The notes under the pieces: generated by a model
Seen by the model: the letters and a program-made list of their open reading frames with translations, nothing else
Database searches by the model: none
Told to the model about the DNA's origin: nothing
Made by a program: the position numbers and the translations under genes
In this document: piece by piece, positions 14,267-15,457 of the stretch
Layout of the letters: every line of letters starts with the position of its first letter
Position numbering within the stretch: position 1 is the stretch's first letter
NCBI GenBank assembly: GCA_002473165.1
Contig: DKSD01000034.1
Coordinates: forward strand, 1-15,457
Length of the DNA: 15,457 bases
DNA from: Succinatimonas sp. UBA7265
Lineage (GTDB): Bacteria; Pseudomonadota; Gammaproteobacteria; Enterobacterales; Succinivibrionaceae
Direction: 5' to 3'

Positions 14267-15337
14267 TTAAAGCTTGACCTTGCCGGTATCGATGAGCAGT
14301 TTCTTCATGTTTTCGCGATCGACGGACACCGGCTCGCACTGGTAAGTTTTGACAAAACCCGCACCGTTGTCATAAGTCTTGGTGTCGTTGATCTCCACAT
14401 CTTTGCCCGAGGCGATCTCTTTGGCCATCTCGACGACGCGATCGCAGAGCACCGAGGCGTCTTTGAGCACGGTCATGTACTGAAAGCCCTCCTGCATGCT
14501 TTTCACCGCGTAGGCGGTCGCGTCCTGCCCGGTGAGCACCGGCGCGGTCTTGCCGGTGTAACCCGCGTGCCTGAGCGAGGCGATGATGCCCGAGGAGAGA
14601 ATGTCGGCCGATGAATAGATGGCGTCAAGGTGTTTGTCGCCCTGCCCGTCTGGCTTGTAACCTGCTTTGCCAAGCAGTTCATCCATGCGCTTTTGGGCGA
14701 TGTCGTTGGACCAGAGATCGATGGCGCACTCCTCAAACTTTGTCTGCCCCGAAGGCACGATGAGGCGCCCGTCATCGAAATAAGGCTTTAACACTTCCAT
14801 GGCGCCGTTCCAGAAGAACTTGGAGTTGTTGTCCTTGGCCGAGCCGCCAAAGAGCTCGATGGTCTTGTGCTCGCCCTCAGGCAGATTATCCAAATCAAGG
14901 GCTTTGACGATGGCCTGGCCCTGGATGACGCCGGCCTTGTAATTGTCAAAGGTCGCGTAATAGGTCACGGCTCCGGTGTTCATGATCAGGCGGTCATAGG
15001 AGATCACCGGGATCCCCGCCTTTTGGGCAGGCTCAAGCGCCTGTGTGAGCGCATTGCCGTCAATTGAGGCCACGACCAGGGCGTTGCAGCCTTCCTTGAC
15101 CATGCGCGGCAGCTGGCGCTGCTGGATGGGCACGTCGTCATCGCCGCCGTAGAAGAGCTCGACGTCAAAGCCGGCGCTCTTGAGCTTGTCTCGCAGCTCA
15201 AAGCCCTCTTTCATCCAGCGCTCCTCGTTCTGCGTGGGCATGGCGATGCCCACTTTAAACGCGCACGCCGTCTGCGCAAAGCTCAGGCTCAGCGCGGCGG
15301 CCATCAGGGAAACGGCGATTTTGCAGGACGTTTTCAT
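14267..15337 (-). CDS. chvE: ChvE-like periplasmic monosaccharide-binding protein
   Basis: A 356-residue periplasmic binding protein of the ChvE / multiple-monosaccharide ABC-transporter family (galactose, glucose, arabinose and related sugars in known members). Residues 1-26 are a signal peptide with the cleavage motif ACA before FKVGIAMPT. Family signatures: VVASIDGNALTQAL (88-101), ISYDRLIMNTGAVTYYATFDNY, IELFGGSAKDNNSKFF, LTGQDATAYAVKSMQEG, and NDTKTYDNG near the C-terminus, all close to the Agrobacterium protein. The start has AGAGGG a few bases upstream. Downstream on the same strand there is a terminator and a converging operon, so the ATPase and permease genes that normally follow chvE (gguA, gguB) are absent. 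They may lie elsewhere, or beyond 15457 if they precede it. Confidence 0.9.
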   Translation of the reverse strand: MKTSCKIAVSLMAAALSLSFAQTACAFKVGIAMPTQNEERWMKEGFELRDKLKSAGFDVELFYGGDDDVPIQQRQLPRMVKEGCNALVVASIDGNALTQALEPAQKAGIPVISYDRLIMNTGAVTYYATFDNYKAGVIQGQAIVKALDLDNLPEGEHKTIELFGGSAKDNNSKFFWNGAMEVLKPYFDDGRLIVPSGQTKFEECAIDLWSNDIAQKRMDELLGKAGYKPDGQGDKHLDAIYSSADILSSGIIASLRHAGYTGKTAPVLTGQDATAYAVKSMQEGFQYMTVLKDASVLCDRVVEMAKEIASGKDVEINDTKTYDNGAGFVKTYQCEPVSVDRENMKKLLIDTGKVKL

Positions 15338-15381
15338 AAAAGCCCTCTTAAAAATCCATAATCCTAAATTTTGTATACGCT

Positions 15382-15410
15382 TTCATATTAACAGGAAGCG
15401 GCACCGACAA
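15382..15410 (-). promoter_or_regulatory. Possible promoter of the chvE-like gene
   Basis: On the minus strand TTGTCG (15405-15410) and TATGAA (15382-15387) are 17 bases apart, each matching four of six consensus positions. It lies about 45 bases upstream of the start codon in an AT-rich stretch. It is a modest match only. Confidence 0.3.
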
Positions 15411-15457
15411 ATGCAGCTCCGATCGCGGAGCCGCAAAAAATTTGGCTCTGTCACTTT

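Noticed and set aside
15413..15434. Hairpin GCTCCG-ATCG-CGGAGC as a terminator
   Set aside because: The stem is short, no T run follows on either strand, and it lies at the window edge; its role cannot be judged.
1..15457. CRISPR array, tRNA, rRNA, insertion sequence or phage genes
   Set aside because: I looked for regularly spaced repeats, cloverleaf sequences, transposases and integrases and saw none.

Overview
The window reads as chromosomal DNA of a GC-rich gammaproteobacterium. PurT (formate-dependent purine synthesis), a PurR-like box, a DUF4250 gene and a product resembling gammaproteobacterial exonuclease I all fit. DUF4143 ATPases, AlbA_2/Schlafen-type regulators and PAS proteins of the 'FWKDKDRRF' type suggest an anaerobic gut or rumen lineage such as Succinivibrionaceae. 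That placement is inference; no rRNA or tRNA is present to confirm it.

Left part (1-6540) is an accessory, partly decayed region. It holds a PAS / degenerate-GGDEF / PAS signalling gene broken by two in-frame TAA codons (1-1631), an intact PhzF-family gene facing it (1635-2429, minus), and the C-terminal half of an alpha/beta hydrolase whose N-terminus is gone (2485-2925). Next come an AAA_14/DUF4143 ATPase (3101-4333), an AlbA_2/HATPase/winged-helix protein (4394-5743), a low-molecular-weight protein tyrosine phosphatase whose start overlaps the previous stop (5740-6246), and a remnant of a second AlbA_2 gene (6331-6495). The remnant runs in frame into the next gene.

Middle part (6544-11340) is a catabolic locus. 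A DeoR-type repressor (plus) converges on a minus-strand operon transcribed in the order dtnK (DUF1537 kinase), pdxA2 (4-phospho-threonate dehydrogenase), GntP-family permease. Together these form a minimal D-threonate pathway: uptake, 4-phosphorylation, then oxidative decarboxylation to dihydroxyacetone phosphate. A bidirectional hairpin separates the converging units. The dtnK promoter overlaps an operator-like dyad with a near-identical second copy 121 bp upstream, the arrangement expected for repression, perhaps by the DeoR protein.

Right part (11341-15457): a 451-bp intergenic region carries a CRP-like dyad and a PurR-like box ahead of purT. purT is followed with no gap by a DUF4250 gene and then, with a one-base overlap, by a 396-residue protein. 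I read that protein as a shortened exonuclease I (SbcB) relative that has lost its catalytic acidic residues. A perfect 13-bp hairpin ends this operon and the converging gene for a ChvE-like periplasmic sugar-binding protein, which has no transporter partner genes downstream.

The most unusual items are the apparently catalytically dead exonuclease I homologue coupled to purT, and the ATPase / AlbA_2-HATPase / tyrosine phosphatase cluster.
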